Under the pieces are notes generated by a model that made no database searches, was not told the DNA's origin, and worked only from the letters and a program-made list of their open reading frames with translations. Below, in pieces: positions 33,143 through 43,327 of a stretch of 64,000 nucleotides of DNA. The first letter of the stretch is position 1. Each line of letters opens with the position of its first letter. A program made the position numbers and the translations under genes. Source of the DNA: SZAS-7 sp964514655 (GTDB lineage Bacteria > Chlamydiota > Chlamydiia > Chlamydiales > FEN-1388); NCBI GenBank assembly GCA_964514655.1, contig CAZEQY010000009.1, positions 42,155 to 106,154 on the forward strand. The letters run 5' to 3'.

Positions 33143-35872
33143 TTATTTCTTTAGAATGCAGGAGGTAATGTGCGGATCTTGGATCAGAAATGGGAGCACA
33201 TCGACAATTGACGGGGACCATTCAAGGCCCCTTAGGTAGACGATCTTTGAGGCAATCCATGCAGCGATGATGGCCTTTTTGTGGATGTCGGGGATGGAGG
33301 CTTTTAGAGATTCAGAAAAGTTTTTGTTAAGTAGCGGCAGGCAAAAGTCGGTAAAGCAGCTCATGTAGGGGCTATTTTCATCTAAAACAAGCGGCTGTAG
33401 GTAGTCTCTAATTTCAGCGCTATATTTATTTATCCGCTCAGAGACCTTTCGCGAGATGCGGCTACAGTACTCTTTAGTTTCGCTATGCGTTGCAAGGACA
33501 AGCTTTACCTCGGCTCGGGCATACTCTTGCACTTTATGCAAAATTTCCTGAACAATCGTTTCCTTATGCTCTAAAAACTGCTCATCAGTAAGCGATAAGC
33601 TTGACAGCACTTCATAGGAGGAACATATCACACCCCCCTTATTGGCAGTTGCATCCTTGATGATGATGGTTCCCTTATTTTCTAAAAATTCGCGAGCTTC
33701 AGGTGTGAGGTAAAGGTTTGCCCCTTCGATAATAGCCTTTGCAGTGGGCTTCATCTCCTTATCCAAAAATTCATGCGCATTAGCATGGTTAAGGGTTGCC
33801 GGGCGTCCACCTGCCGGGATAAATACATCAGCACTCGTCTTATGTACAAAAGTTCGCACTATCTCTTGCGCTTCACTGCCGGAAAGCCACTCTTCGCGTA
33901 GGTGCTGCCCCACCTTTTTTAAAGAAAGCACCTTTACAATGTGTACGGCCTCTTTTTTTTCAGTTCGTAAGTCGAGCAAAAAACCACCGTCAGAGAGCTT
34001 TTCAGGGGGATAAAAGCGTATTGGCTTAGTTTGAGAAAATAGCTCATGTAAATAGGCAAGATCTAGACCATTTGGGTCATAAATAACTCCAGACACATCT
34101 ATCAGTGTAATAAGCTTTGCCGTATCGGGAAAGTATTTTCCAAGGTTCACGATCTGATTTCCCGCAACGTCGCCATCCGGTCCACCTGCCATCTTTACTG
34201 TGAAGCGATCTCTAGAAGGATCTAAACCAATGTAGTGAAGGGTCTCTTCCATGCAGACATTAACGCCATGTGATGTAACCCCATAGCGTTTGTGGTTTAT
34301 GCCAATTCTTGGCTTACTTGTAATAAAAGCACTTCCCGGGGGGTACCTTATCTTTTTTGCATATTCCGCAATCCACTCGATCATCACATCGTGCATATTT
34401 TCATCTGGGCCAAGGTAGAGATACTCTGGAAGCCCATAGTAATCTACAATAGAGCTATCAAGAGCCGTCACAAGCTGTAACAGGCTTGCAACAAAGAGCC
34501 TTTGGGCGCGATAAAGCGATGTTGTTGCAGGAAAAAGTAAACAGACAGCCTTTGAGCCCCCTTCTGGAATATCTTTATTTTTCTTTTCTTGCGTCTTGGC
34601 AAGCTGGTAGCACTCTGAAAAGGTAAAGGGCGCCTCATCTAAACTTTGGCTCATAGTCCTCATGGCAACGGTGCGAAGACCGCCTCGACTTAGGTCCTGA
34701 AAACGCATGTGAAAGCCAAAAAAATCTCGGCTATATATGTAGAATATCCCAAATGGTACTACAGGAAATACATCAGCAAGCTCCTTCATGAACGAGCATT
34801 CAAGACGATAGGAAACTGCCCCTTTCTTTACCGTGAAGAAATTAGTTTTTAAGATGCTATCTACAAAGCTCACACCATATCTTAGGCATGTTTTTCTGCG
34901 GATATCGTTATTTTCTTTTCCGGTATCTTGCCTGTCGATAAGCTCTAAAAGCTTGAGGCGAAGAGGGGCGTAATCCTCTAGGTTTTTCTTGTATGGATCA
35001 CAGCGCAGGCAAAAGAGCGCAAATAGGCTCTTTGCAAGCTCCGGCCAGTAGCAAAACGACTCTTGTACATTATCTAAGGCATACATATGCGGGTCTTTAT
35101 GGACAAGAAGCTGGTGGATAAAGCAGCTTACGCTCCTAAAAAAAAGGAGGCTCTCACCATCACCAAAGACCTCTTTTGTAAATATCTTGTTAAACTGATC
35201 TTCACATGCAAAGTCATGAACCGCAACAAGCTCTCGCACAAACTCCTGCACATCCACAGTCTCCCAGCTAGCATGTAGGTCAGCCTCCATATAGAGGGTA
35301 TCTGTCTCCAAGAATGCTATATACAAAGAGCCTATCTCTATTTTCCACTCCTTAAGTGCCTTAAGGATATTTCCAACATAGCCTTTTTGTGGAGCTTCTC
35401 TTGATGCAAGAGAGAGCTTAAGAATATTGTTTGAATCCGCATCGCGTACAAGCTCACACTGCGTATAGTCTGACTCTTTTGCTTGCATAACAATATCTTT
35501 TGCATGTTCCGGAACAGCAACATCGCAAGAGCCAAAAGTAAGAAGAGAGACTCGTACCTTATGATTTTCTTCTGGAAGAGGTTTATTAGATACAAAGGTG
35601 TGCATCGTACGGATAACGCGATCTTCATACTGCTCAAAGATTTTTACATCGCTTCCCGGCTCATCGCGGCTTAGAAGAATGCTCGAATCTGCAAAATTAA
35701 TCGCGCTAAAGTAACCCTGTAGTTTAAATCCAATAAGGCTGTGAGCAAGTAAGAGGATTTCATCTTCGCTCACCTCTTTATAAAACCCTTCAGAAAATGA
35801 GGCTTTCAGCCAGATATATAAAGCGCGAAATTGCTCGGTTTCCTTAGCTAAAAAACTCTCTGCGTCGAACAT
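33143..35872 (-). CDS. Large NAD-specific glutamate dehydrogenase
   Basis: 909 residues, much longer than the common ~450-residue enzyme. The C-terminal half is the ELFV dehydrogenase: DLSRGGLRTVAMRT, GSKAVCLLFPATTS, GPDENMHDVMIEWIA, GVTSHGVNVCMEETL, KMAGGPDGDVAGNQI, VFIPAGGRPATLN and AIIEGANLYLTPEAR. The N-terminal ~400 residues are a regulatory region like that of the eukaryotic/bacterial ~1000-residue NAD-GDHs. It converts glutamate to 2-oxoglutarate, feeding the TCA cycle; with ald it suggests amino-acid catabolism. AAGGAT lies 8-9 nt before the ATG. Single gene. Confidence 0.93.
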   Translation of the reverse strand: MFDAESFLAKETEQFRALYIWLKASFSEGFYKEVSEDEILLLAHSLIGFKLQGYFSAINFADSSILLSRDEPGSDVKIFEQYEDRVIRTMHTFVSNKPLPEENHKVRVSLLTFGSCDVAVPEHAKDIVMQAKESDYTQCELVRDADSNNILKLSLASREAPQKGYVGNILKALKEWKIEIGSLYIAFLETDTLYMEADLHASWETVDVQEFVRELVAVHDFACEDQFNKIFTKEVFGDGESLLFFRSVSCFIHQLLVHKDPHMYALDNVQESFCYWPELAKSLFALFCLRCDPYKKNLEDYAPLRLKLLELIDRQDTGKENNDIRRKTCLRYGVSFVDSILKTNFFTVKKGAVSYRLECSFMKELADVFPVVPFGIFYIYSRDFFGFHMRFQDLSRGGLRTVAMRTMSQSLDEAPFTFSECYQLAKTQEKKNKDIPEGGSKAVCLLFPATTSLYRAQRLFVASLLQLVTALDSSIVDYYGLPEYLYLGPDENMHDVMIEWIAEYAKKIRYPPGSAFITSKPRIGINHKRYGVTSHGVNVCMEETLHYIGLDPSRDRFTVKMAGGPDGDVAGNQIVNLGKYFPDTAKLITLIDVSGVIYDPNGLDLAYLHELFSQTKPIRFYPPEKLSDGGFLLDLRTEKKEAVHIVKVLSLKKVGQHLREEWLSGSEAQEIVRTFVHKTSADVFIPAGGRPATLNHANAHEFLDKEMKPTAKAIIEGANLYLTPEAREFLENKGTIIIKDATANKGGVICSSYEVLSSLSLTDEQFLEHKETIVQEILHKVQEYARAEVKLVLATHSETKEYCSRISRKVSERINKYSAEIRDYLQPLVLDENSPYMSCFTDFCLPLLNKNFSESLKASIPDIHKKAIIAAWIASKIVYLRGLEWSPSIVDVLPFLIQDPHITSCILKK

Positions 35873-35940
35873 GCGTTTTCATCCTTCGCTACATAATCCG
35901 GACTATGCCTCTACTTCCTTGTTTTCGTAAAGTATTAATT

Positions 35941-37911
35941 TTAGTTTCGTAGGAGGCGAATGGCGTTGAGGCCGACGAGGACGGTGCCGCCTTCGTGGAC
36001 GATGACAGCAAGCCACAAAGGCAGCATGCCCATGAGAGAGGGTATTGTGCCGCAGATAATTGCGACTAAAGCGATAATGAGGTTTTGAACTACGATCTTA
36101 CGGGTTTTTTCGGCCTTTATAAAGAGCCAGTCTAAGAGTTCAATATTATCATGCAGCAAGATAACATCTGCAGCGCCTCGCGCGGTTGCGCTGCCAACCT
36201 GGCCCATGCATATACCAACGGTAGAACGAGCTAGCGCAGGAGCGTCATTGATCCCATCTCCGCACATTGCAAGGCCTTCTTTTTCAGAAAGCTCTGATAT
36301 TCGAGCAAGCTTATCTTCAGGCTTTAAGTCTGCTTCAAAATGCTCTAAGCCAACCTGTGTGGCTATTGTCTTAGCACTTTCATAGTGATCACCCGTAAGC
36401 ATGATAAGCTTTTTGCCAAGGCGCTTTAAAGCATCTAGCATCCGCTTTACACCAGGGCGAGCCTTATCTGAAAAAACAAGCAAGAAGATAGTGTCATCTA
36501 CAGATAGTGCGCAGGCAATTTTACTTGCCTTTTGATAGGATTGAATTGCAAGAAGGTCTTTTTCAGACAGGGTCTTTGTAAGATCACCTATAAAGACCTT
36601 TTTTCCTTCAACCACCCCCTGCACGCCGTAACCCGGAATCACCTGCACTTCGGACGCTGCAAGGTATGAAAGTCCCTTTTCTTGGGCAGTATTTACAATA
36701 GCCTTCGCAACAGGGTGAACGGCATTTCGCTCAAGGGATGAAGCAATAGCAAGCACCTTGTCCTTTGATAGGCTAGCGTCAGTAAATGGACCCACGATAT
36801 CTTCAAGAACAAGCTCGCCGAGAGTAAGAGTACCTGTCTTATCAAAGGCAACGACTGAACAGCGCTCGAGTGCATCGAGCACAACGCCGCCCTTTAACAC
36901 AATACCCTTCTTAGCACATGCTCCAAGAGCGCTCAAATAGGCTATCGGCACTGCTAAAATTAGGGCGCAAGGCGATGCTGTAATCAAAAAGGCAAGCGAG
37001 CGATAGATAGAGCCTTCTCTACCTAAAAAATCTATTCCAAGTAGAGCTGGAAGGCTAAGGGCAAAGAAAACAAATAACCCAATAATCGTTAATGCATAGA
37101 CCCGGCTAAACTTATCAAACCAGCGCTCGAGTACAGGTTTTGCCCCTTGCGCCTCAGTGATGAGCTGCACAATGCGGCTTACAGTAGAATCTTGGCTTAG
37201 GTGCGTGACCCTCACAGTAAGAAACCCGTCGATCACGCGGGCTCCGGATGGCACTTCGTCACCCACTGCCTTACGAACAGGTATACTTTCTCCAGTAAGG
37301 TGCACAAGGCTAACCTGTGATGCTCCATCTACCACAATGCCATCAAGAGGCACAACCTCTCCTGAGCGCACTAAAACTAAAGCCCCAATAGCTACATCTT
37401 GGATAGCGCGCTCTTTAGTTTCGCCCTCTTCTAGGACATAGGCCGTTGTGGGCACTATCCTATGCAGCTGGATAAGGGCATTCTTTGCTTTTAAGGTAAC
37501 AGCATCTTCGATAGCGCCTGACAAGGCAAATAGCACTAAAAGAAGCGCCCCTTCAAAGCCAGAGCCCATAAAGATCGCACTAAATGCTGCAAGAGTCATC
37601 AAAACATCAATATTACAATCTCTTCTGAGGACAAGGTCTTCAATAGCGTTAATAAGTGCAGGCACGCCCACGATAAGATAGACTGCCGCTAAAAGCATTT
37701 GAGCAAAAGGAAACGACAAAAAATAGCTTATACAGAGTAAAATGGCCGCGACAATAGAGGTCTTCAGTGGAAAATTGCGGCTAATTCTACGCGCAAGAGG
37801 AGTCAAAAAGGGACTTGCACTCTCTTCAAGGCCCATTTCAAAGAATTCACGCACAATAAACTTGCGGTTTCTTCTTCTTGCTATTGGAATTTTTTTATCA
37901 TTTGCTGTCAT
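35941..37911 (-). CDS. P1B-4-type heavy-metal exporting P-type ATPase (CoaT/CtpD-like)
   Basis: 656 residues. Core motifs: LTGES, metal site SPC (313-315, in TASPCALILA), phosphorylated Asp357 in DKTGTLT, HP dipeptide (NAVHPVAKAI), LTGDHYESAK and GDGINDAPALA. The C-terminal membrane helix has HEGGT (AVIVHEGGTVLVGLNAIR), the hallmark of the P1B-4 subgroup that exports cobalt, iron or zinc. There is no N-terminal metal-binding domain, also usual for P1B-4. Its ATG overlaps the stop of the VIT-like gene (4 nt), so both form a metal-handling operon. Confidence 0.93.
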   Translation of the reverse strand: MTANDKKIPIARRRNRKFIVREFFEMGLEESASPFLTPLARRISRNFPLKTSIVAAILLCISYFLSFPFAQMLLAAVYLIVGVPALINAIEDLVLRRDCNIDVLMTLAAFSAIFMGSGFEGALLLVLFALSGAIEDAVTLKAKNALIQLHRIVPTTAYVLEEGETKERAIQDVAIGALVLVRSGEVVPLDGIVVDGASQVSLVHLTGESIPVRKAVGDEVPSGARVIDGFLTVRVTHLSQDSTVSRIVQLITEAQGAKPVLERWFDKFSRVYALTIIGLFVFFALSLPALLGIDFLGREGSIYRSLAFLITASPCALILAVPIAYLSALGACAKKGIVLKGGVVLDALERCSVVAFDKTGTLTLGELVLEDIVGPFTDASLSKDKVLAIASSLERNAVHPVAKAIVNTAQEKGLSYLAASEVQVIPGYGVQGVVEGKKVFIGDLTKTLSEKDLLAIQSYQKASKIACALSVDDTIFLLVFSDKARPGVKRMLDALKRLGKKLIMLTGDHYESAKTIATQVGLEHFEADLKPEDKLARISELSEKEGLAMCGDGINDAPALARSTVGICMGQVGSATARGAADVILLHDNIELLDWLFIKAEKTRKIVVQNLIIALVAIICGTIPSLMGMLPLWLAVIVHEGGTVLVGLNAIRLLRN

Positions 37912-38651
37912 AAAATATACTGCATACAGAAAAAGGCAATTAAGTAGGTAAAAAGGCCAAGACCTAAGTTCCAGACTATCGCTGGAATAATTTTATTATG
38001 CTCTCGTTTGGCAGTTATATAGCAACTTGCAAAAAAGATGAGCCCGACAGCTACAAACAGCACAACCTGGCTTTGAGCAACAGTTGCTAAAAGCACTACT
38101 AAAGCAGCTAGTAGCGCCCCGGCGCCGGCTCCTAAGCCCTGGACGAGGGGGTGCTCATTTTCTTCTAGGCGAAAGCCCATTTCTTCTTCGAGCATTACCC
38201 GCAAAGCCCTGTCTCCATCGGCCATTAAGACGTCAACAACCTCATCTAGGAGCTTTCCCTGAAAGCCCTTGGCGTTGTAGAGGGCTTTAAGCTCTTCTCG
38301 CTCCTGGGCGCGATTGTGTTCAATTTCGTGACGCTCCTCGTCCATCACCCTGTGCAGTCTCTCTAGGCGCGACCAAGAAAGCCAGCAAGCCCTACCTATC
38401 TTCCAGACAATAAAGCCCGAACTAAAGGCCAAAAGCATGATAAATACCTGGTCACCAACAAACTCAAAGTGACTAAGTATTAAAGAGATAACAAGCAGGG
38501 CAAGCGCCATCTCGCGAGCGGCATCAGTAGCTGCAAAGAGAAACCCGGGGGTTTCTGCCCCATGCACCTCTGCCGATGTAAGCTTTCCTTCAGCCTGCAC
38601 CTCTACCATATGCTGTAATGGGCTTTTACCGTGAAAATGATCGTGAGCCAT
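37908..38651 (-). CDS. VIT/CCC1-like metal transporter
   Basis: 247 residues from the ATG at 38651 (AGGGA upstream; earlier starts add an odd 29-residue extension). A His-rich N-terminus (MAHDHFHGKSPLQHM) may bind metal. Five membrane helices are visible. Between helices 2 and 3 is a charged helical pair (MDEERHEIEHNRAQEREELK, LLDEVVDVLMADGDRALRVM, LEEEMGF), the VIT/CCC1 cytosolic module that binds Fe/Mn. The family moves iron or manganese. Overlaps the P1B-4 ATPase by ATGA, so the two probably act together in metal detoxification. Divergent from the 1510-residue gene. Confidence 0.75.
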   Translation of the reverse strand: MAHDHFHGKSPLQHMVEVQAEGKLTSAEVHGAETPGFLFAATDAAREMALALLVISLILSHFEFVGDQVFIMLLAFSSGFIVWKIGRACWLSWSRLERLHRVMDEERHEIEHNRAQEREELKALYNAKGFQGKLLDEVVDVLMADGDRALRVMLEEEMGFRLEENEHPLVQGLGAGAGALLAALVVLLATVAQSQVVLFVAVGLIFFASCYITAKREHNKIIPAIVWNLGLGLFTYLIAFFCMQYIL

Positions 38652-38776
38652 AAAATTCCCTATAAGAGAGATAAGCGTAGCAAACTCCCCCTTATCTCTC
38701 AAACAAGTTATTCCAATTATAATAATTTTTTGATACAATAGAGTTGTAGAGATATACGACTACGGAGGACCAAAAC

Positions 38777-41700
38777 ATGGGTAATATTGCCGACCTCGGG
38801 ATGAATTGGTATGTAGATACAAACTGGACAGGCACGATAACGCCGGCCATATCTACAGCTCAAAACAACTTTAATCAAGCCTATAATACCTTACAGACTG
38901 CTGCAACAGCGTACAAAAACGCAAAAACCGCTTTAGATGCAGCTATAGCTGCAAATGACACAAATGCTATACAAACTGCACGGTCTACCTTTAATAGCGC
39001 TCAAAACTCCTATAATAGTGCGCTATTATCTACTGAAACTGCGCAAAATGCGTTAATAAGCGCAGAAAATGCCGCTCGCACAGATATAGATTCCGGCCTA
39101 GACACCAACATGAGCCACTTTGCAAGCCAGCTTCACACGCCGCTAAACACACAAATAAATCTCTTGGGTAACGCAGGAACCGGAACACTTGGTGATCAAT
39201 TTGTAGCAGCTGACGCTACACGCATTAACGCAAGAAATACGTTTCAGAATAATCTAACAAATTTTTACTCGTCACAAAGCGCACTTAACCAGGCAAACGC
39301 CACACTGCAGCAAGATAATGACAGCCTGCTTCTTGCACAAGCTCAGCTTGCTATAGACCAGGTAAATAACCCCTCGAACGTTCCAAACGACCAAACCGCC
39401 ATTTTTACGCTGCAAAGCCAAATTACACAAGACACTGCAACAGTAACCTCACTACAAAACCAAACAAATGGTTTACTAGCACTTGTACAATCAAGTTCAA
39501 GCACATACCAAGCAGCTATTTCTGCTGAAATTGCCTTGTTACAGCAGGCAAATGCCTCATCACTTGCTCAGCAGTTAATCGATATACAAAACAATGCCTT
39601 CACACAAGAACAGAATGTTCTTACAACTAAACAAGCAGCCGATCAAGCAGCGCTTGCCCAGCTTGTTCATGACTTTCCGACACTAACCGGCAACGCTGTA
39701 AACGTTATAAGCGCGTTTAATGATGCTCTTGATTCATTAAACACTCAGGCACTAGCAAATGTTCAGGTAAACCCCGAAATACACATACCAGCACTTCCTG
39801 CCACTGGACAGATGTCTATGAGCCAGCTTATGCAGTTTATCACCCTTGCTGAAGTTCTTCTTGACGAACTAGTCCGCGAAATACGCCGAGCAGATGCTGA
39901 AGTAAACGCCGCACGCCTTGCTATCTATGCAAACTCAGGCTTTGCTGCAGGCTCTGAAGCTGCACAACTTGCAGCATATGGATTAAAACTACTTAACGCG
40001 GAACTAGCTTATAACGCACAAGTATCAGCTGACAACAAAACTACCTACGATAATGTAGTGAGCCAGGTGGCTGCAGTCTCCAATAACTCCAGTGTGATTT
40101 CCGGTGCTGCAACCCAGCTCACCCAAAAGTTGTTTCAGCAAAAAAGCATTGCGGATGCTGCCACACAAGCGCTTAACTCTTCGCTACAGATGGGAACAGA
40201 CGATGCAAAAATACAGCTATGGACCGACTATGAACAACTTCAAAGCTATCAGGCAAAGCTCCAAACACTCATATCGTCTCTTCCAAATAGCGACCCTACG
40301 CGAGCTAGTCTACAAACAGTCAATACTAGTATACTCACAGTACTTGCCGATATACAGGGTGTAGCAACCCTCTTAACAAAACCACTCGATCAACAAGCTG
40401 TACAGCAGGCCCAAAATACACTTGCAAATGACCAAACCGCTCTTACAAATGCCATTAATGCCTTACCTTCCGGTATCGACCCTCAAGCCCAGTCTGCAAT
40501 AAATGGCTTTTCAAGCTATATAGCAACCGTTACTAATGATCTAAATGGCATTCAATCAACACTAGCAACAGCATACACCAGCGCAAGCGGTTCTATCATC
40601 TCACAACTAAATTCATTTAAGACCTTCGTAACAGCTGCAAGAGATGGCTTTTTGACAATTCAAGCTTCAAATAACTCGCCATACATAACAAGCACGCTGA
40701 ATGATTTAAACGCTGTACTCACGCAGGTAGATTCATACTTACTCGATCTAGCAAATTCTGCTGTGGATGTTACTACTCTTAGCAACGATCAGAATCAGCT
40801 CCAGTCAGCGTTTAATCAAGTACAAATTATTGGATATACGTTTCAAGGTAGTAACTTTCCAAATGCCCAAGTGATAGGTGATAGCGTCGCAAACGCAATC
40901 ACAGTCCTGTACTATGAAAACCAAGATGTCAGTACCACCTATTTTCCCTCTTTAAATCCAGCAAGTCAAATAGCTAACGCTATAATACCTCCTCTTCTTA
41001 TAGATACAGGACCAAATTTAGGAGCATTTACCTACCAAAACACGAACGCTATATCTAATTATAATTTTACATTTAACAACAGTTTTACGAGCCGAACACA
41101 AGTAAATAATTTTACAGCTGCCGCTCAAAATATTGGACAAGTGCTATTCAGTCTTCAAACGACGCTGAACTCGTTTCCAATAAATACATTTACTCTCCAA
41201 AACGCGCTTCAGCAATTAAATAGCTCTACACAAATCCTAATTGCCAACAGCACAGATATTATAAACGGCATGAGCCCTACCCCCCCTTTCGATATCGCAG
41301 CTGATATAAATAATATTTTAGATGCAATTCCGGCGATACAATCACTCTATACACAGCTCTCTAACCAACCAGTTACTATTGCACCCCCAGCATTACCTCC
41401 CACACTACCTACCCAAGAACAAGTGCCAGTAACATCGCTAGGAGCTCCGCCCATCTATAATTTCAATCCATTAGCCTTAAATAACCTTACTCCGCCCCAG
41501 CCTGAGCAAGGTTCCTACTTCTTTAACGTCACACCTCAACCGGATGTATCTAGCTTCAATTCACAAGTGCTTGCTCTAGATAAACAAATCGCACCGCTTA
41601 TCGCACTCTTACAGCAAAATAACCCCAACTTAAGTTTCTCACTTATTGATCCAATTTTTTACCGCGATTACATTGGGGTAAACCCAATAGCAGGCTCTTC

Positions 41701-43309
41701 AATAGACTTTGGGCAACTAATCTCTATGATTATTTTGTTAACATCGCTTCTCTTACAAGCTAACACGCAAAAAACAAACCAAGCCCAAACACCTACTGAA
41801 GCGCTATTTTCAGCAGCACAACTTATCGGCAAGGCTAATCTTGCCGGCAGCGAGATGGGCGCACAATCTGTTGGTGCCGGTACCGGTATAGGAGGTGCCA
41901 ACCTCTTTAGCGCAGCTGGTAACATTGCGCAGTCCCTTACAAATGTGGTCAGCAATACCGGTTTCTTTACATACGTTCAAGGTCTTCTTGAAAATGCAGG
42001 CGTCGTTGGTGGCATTGCAGCTCTTGGAAGTTTGACCCAAACAGCACAAGCCACGACAACTCGCTCTCAATTTGGCGTAGTAACAAATCTGGAAACACCA
42101 CCGGAAGAACCTGCAGCAGCAACAGGCCTCACACAGCCTCAAACAGCCGCACTGACAGCAGGCGTAAAAGAACTTGTAGGAACAGCAACAAATGTTCCAC
42201 AGCTAAAAGATGACATTCTCAAGCTCCTAAAAGCAATTGGCTCCAATGAAGCGGCAACAGTAGAAGAAATTAAGGCGCTTATATCGCTGCTACTCTTTCT
42301 TGAACAGCTTGTAGCGTTACTCGTAGCAGCTGCAGCTACACAAGGTGCTCAAGGAGTTACAAACATAGACAACATCGTCCAGCAGGCCTTTGAACCACCT
42401 GTACCTACTGAACTTGCCAAAACGGTCGCCAACCTTGCAAACCTTGGTGTTGCCGGCATTCCTCAAGGCATAACACCCGCTAACCCTACCTTCTTACCAA
42501 CGTTCTTTAACGCCGTTCAAGCTGCTCTAGCTCCCGCAGAACAAAATGGCTTTGTAGCACAAGTAGCGGCTGTATTTACAAATCGCGGCTTGACTCTACC
42601 AAACGTCACCCCTATAGGAACAGCAATTCAACAGGCCTTAACACAGGCCGAAATTGGCGTTGCAGCAACAGTTCGCCAGGATCTAAATGCCCTTGCCCAA
42701 AAAGAAGGTGATAATCTCCGCTCTCAAATACTGCACGATGAATCAAGAAGGCCAACAATAACAAACCGCATCAACGCCATAAACCCAACAGGACTATCAA
42801 ATATCCCCAAAGCAAAATCTGAACCGATTGTAAATGCCCTTAACCTTGGCGCCCCAACTATCCCAAGTGTAAAACCAGAAGAGAGAAACAACCTTGTACT
42901 TGCAGTGGCTAATAAAGTTATCACTCCTGAACAAGCTAGAGGCATATTGAATCAGCATCTACAGGAAGAGGCGCTAAAGACAAATCCGGTAGTTGCTAAC
43001 CTTCTGCCAGAAAAGCCAGGCACACCTGCAACACAGCCAGGAACAGCAGGAGAGCTTCCTGACACACTAAGAACTGTTGTTGAAGGCTTTAAGTCCGTTG
43101 CAAAACAGTCTAGCAACCAAAACTTTGCCCAAGAAGTGGTCACACGCTTTGCAGATTCTATCCGCAACCAATCAGACTTCTTCCAAAAATCTCTTACCCT
43201 CATACTAAACCCTGCAAACACCTATGTGAAAAACTTCTCCATTGCAACAAGGCAAACTACAGGTCACGACACACTGGGATCTATATCTCAAATCCCAATA
43301 TCTGGATAA
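38777..43309 (+). CDS. Giant Ala/Asn/Gln/Thr-rich helical protein, no cysteine seen
   Basis: 1510 residues, not recognised. No signal peptide. The first ~900 residues are long amphipathic helices rich in Ala, Asn, Gln, Ser and Thr and poor in charge, like phage tape-measure or secreted coiled-coil proteins (repeats such as ALNQANATLQQDNDSLLLAQ). A Pro-rich linker (PPALPPTLPTQEQVPV) follows. Residues about 960-1200 contain hydrophobic helices (LISMIILLTSLLLQ; ALISLLLFLEQLVALLVAAA) that might insert into membranes. I found no cysteine. GGAGG precedes the ATG. It is co-transcribed with the 550-residue gene. A secreted translocator-like or surface-associated role is possible; no homology supports it. 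Confidence 0.7.
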   Translation: MGNIADLGMNWYVDTNWTGTITPAISTAQNNFNQAYNTLQTAATAYKNAKTALDAAIAANDTNAIQTARSTFNSAQNSYNSALLSTETAQNALISAENAARTDIDSGLDTNMSHFASQLHTPLNTQINLLGNAGTGTLGDQFVAADATRINARNTFQNNLTNFYSSQSALNQANATLQQDNDSLLLAQAQLAIDQVNNPSNVPNDQTAIFTLQSQITQDTATVTSLQNQTNGLLALVQSSSSTYQAAISAEIALLQQANASSLAQQLIDIQNNAFTQEQNVLTTKQAADQAALAQLVHDFPTLTGNAVNVISAFNDALDSLNTQALANVQVNPEIHIPALPATGQMSMSQLMQFITLAEVLLDELVREIRRADAEVNAARLAIYANSGFAAGSEAAQLAAYGLKLLNAELAYNAQVSADNKTTYDNVVSQVAAVSNNSSVISGAATQLTQKLFQQKSIADAATQALNSSLQMGTDDAKIQLWTDYEQLQSYQAKLQTLISSLPNSDPTRASLQTVNTSILTVLADIQGVATLLTKPLDQQAVQQAQNTLANDQTALTNAINALPSGIDPQAQSAINGFSSYIATVTNDLNGIQSTLATAYTSASGSIISQLNSFKTFVTAARDGFLTIQASNNSPYITSTLNDLNAVLTQVDSYLLDLANSAVDVTTLSNDQNQLQSAFNQVQIIGYTFQGSNFPNAQVIGDSVANAITVLYYENQDVSTTYFPSLNPASQIANAIIPPLLIDTGPNLGAFTYQNTNAISNYNFTFNNSFTSRTQVNNFTAAAQNIGQVLFSLQTTLNSFPINTFTLQNALQQLNSSTQILIANSTDIINGMSPTPPFDIAADINNILDAIPAIQSLYTQLSNQPVTIAPPALPPTLPTQEQVPVTSLGAPPIYNFNPLALNNLTPPQPEQGSYFFNVTPQPDVSSFNSQVLALDKQIAPLIALLQQNNPNLSFSLIDPIFYRDYIGVNPIAGSSIDFGQLISMIILLTSLLLQANTQKTNQAQTPTEALFSAAQLIGKANLAGSEMGAQSVGAGTGIGGANLFSAAGNIAQSLTNVVSNTGFFTYVQGLLENAGVVGGIAALGSLTQTAQATTTRSQFGVVTNLETPPEEPAAATGLTQPQTAALTAGVKELVGTATNVPQLKDDILKLLKAIGSNEAATVEEIKALISLLLFLEQLVALLVAAAATQGAQGVTNIDNIVQQAFEPPVPTELAKTVANLANLGVAGIPQGITPANPTFLPTFFNAVQAALAPAEQNGFVAQVAAVFTNRGLTLPNVTPIGTAIQQALTQAEIGVAATVRQDLNALAQKEGDNLRSQILHDESRRPTITNRINAINPTGLSNIPKAKSEPIVNALNLGAPTIPSVKPEERNNLVLAVANKVITPEQARGILNQHLQEEALKTNPVVANLLPEKPGTPATQPGTAGELPDTLRTVVEGFKSVAKQSSNQNFAQEVVTRFADSIRNQSDFFQKSLTLILNPANTYVKNFSIATRQTTGHDTLGSISQIPISG

Positions 43310-43327
43310 CAAAAGGAGAAATGAACT

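Noticed and set aside
38777..43309. Polymorphic membrane protein or other autotransporter
   Set aside because: No signal peptide, no repeated GGAI/FxxN pairs and no C-terminal beta-barrel ending; the sequence is mainly helical.
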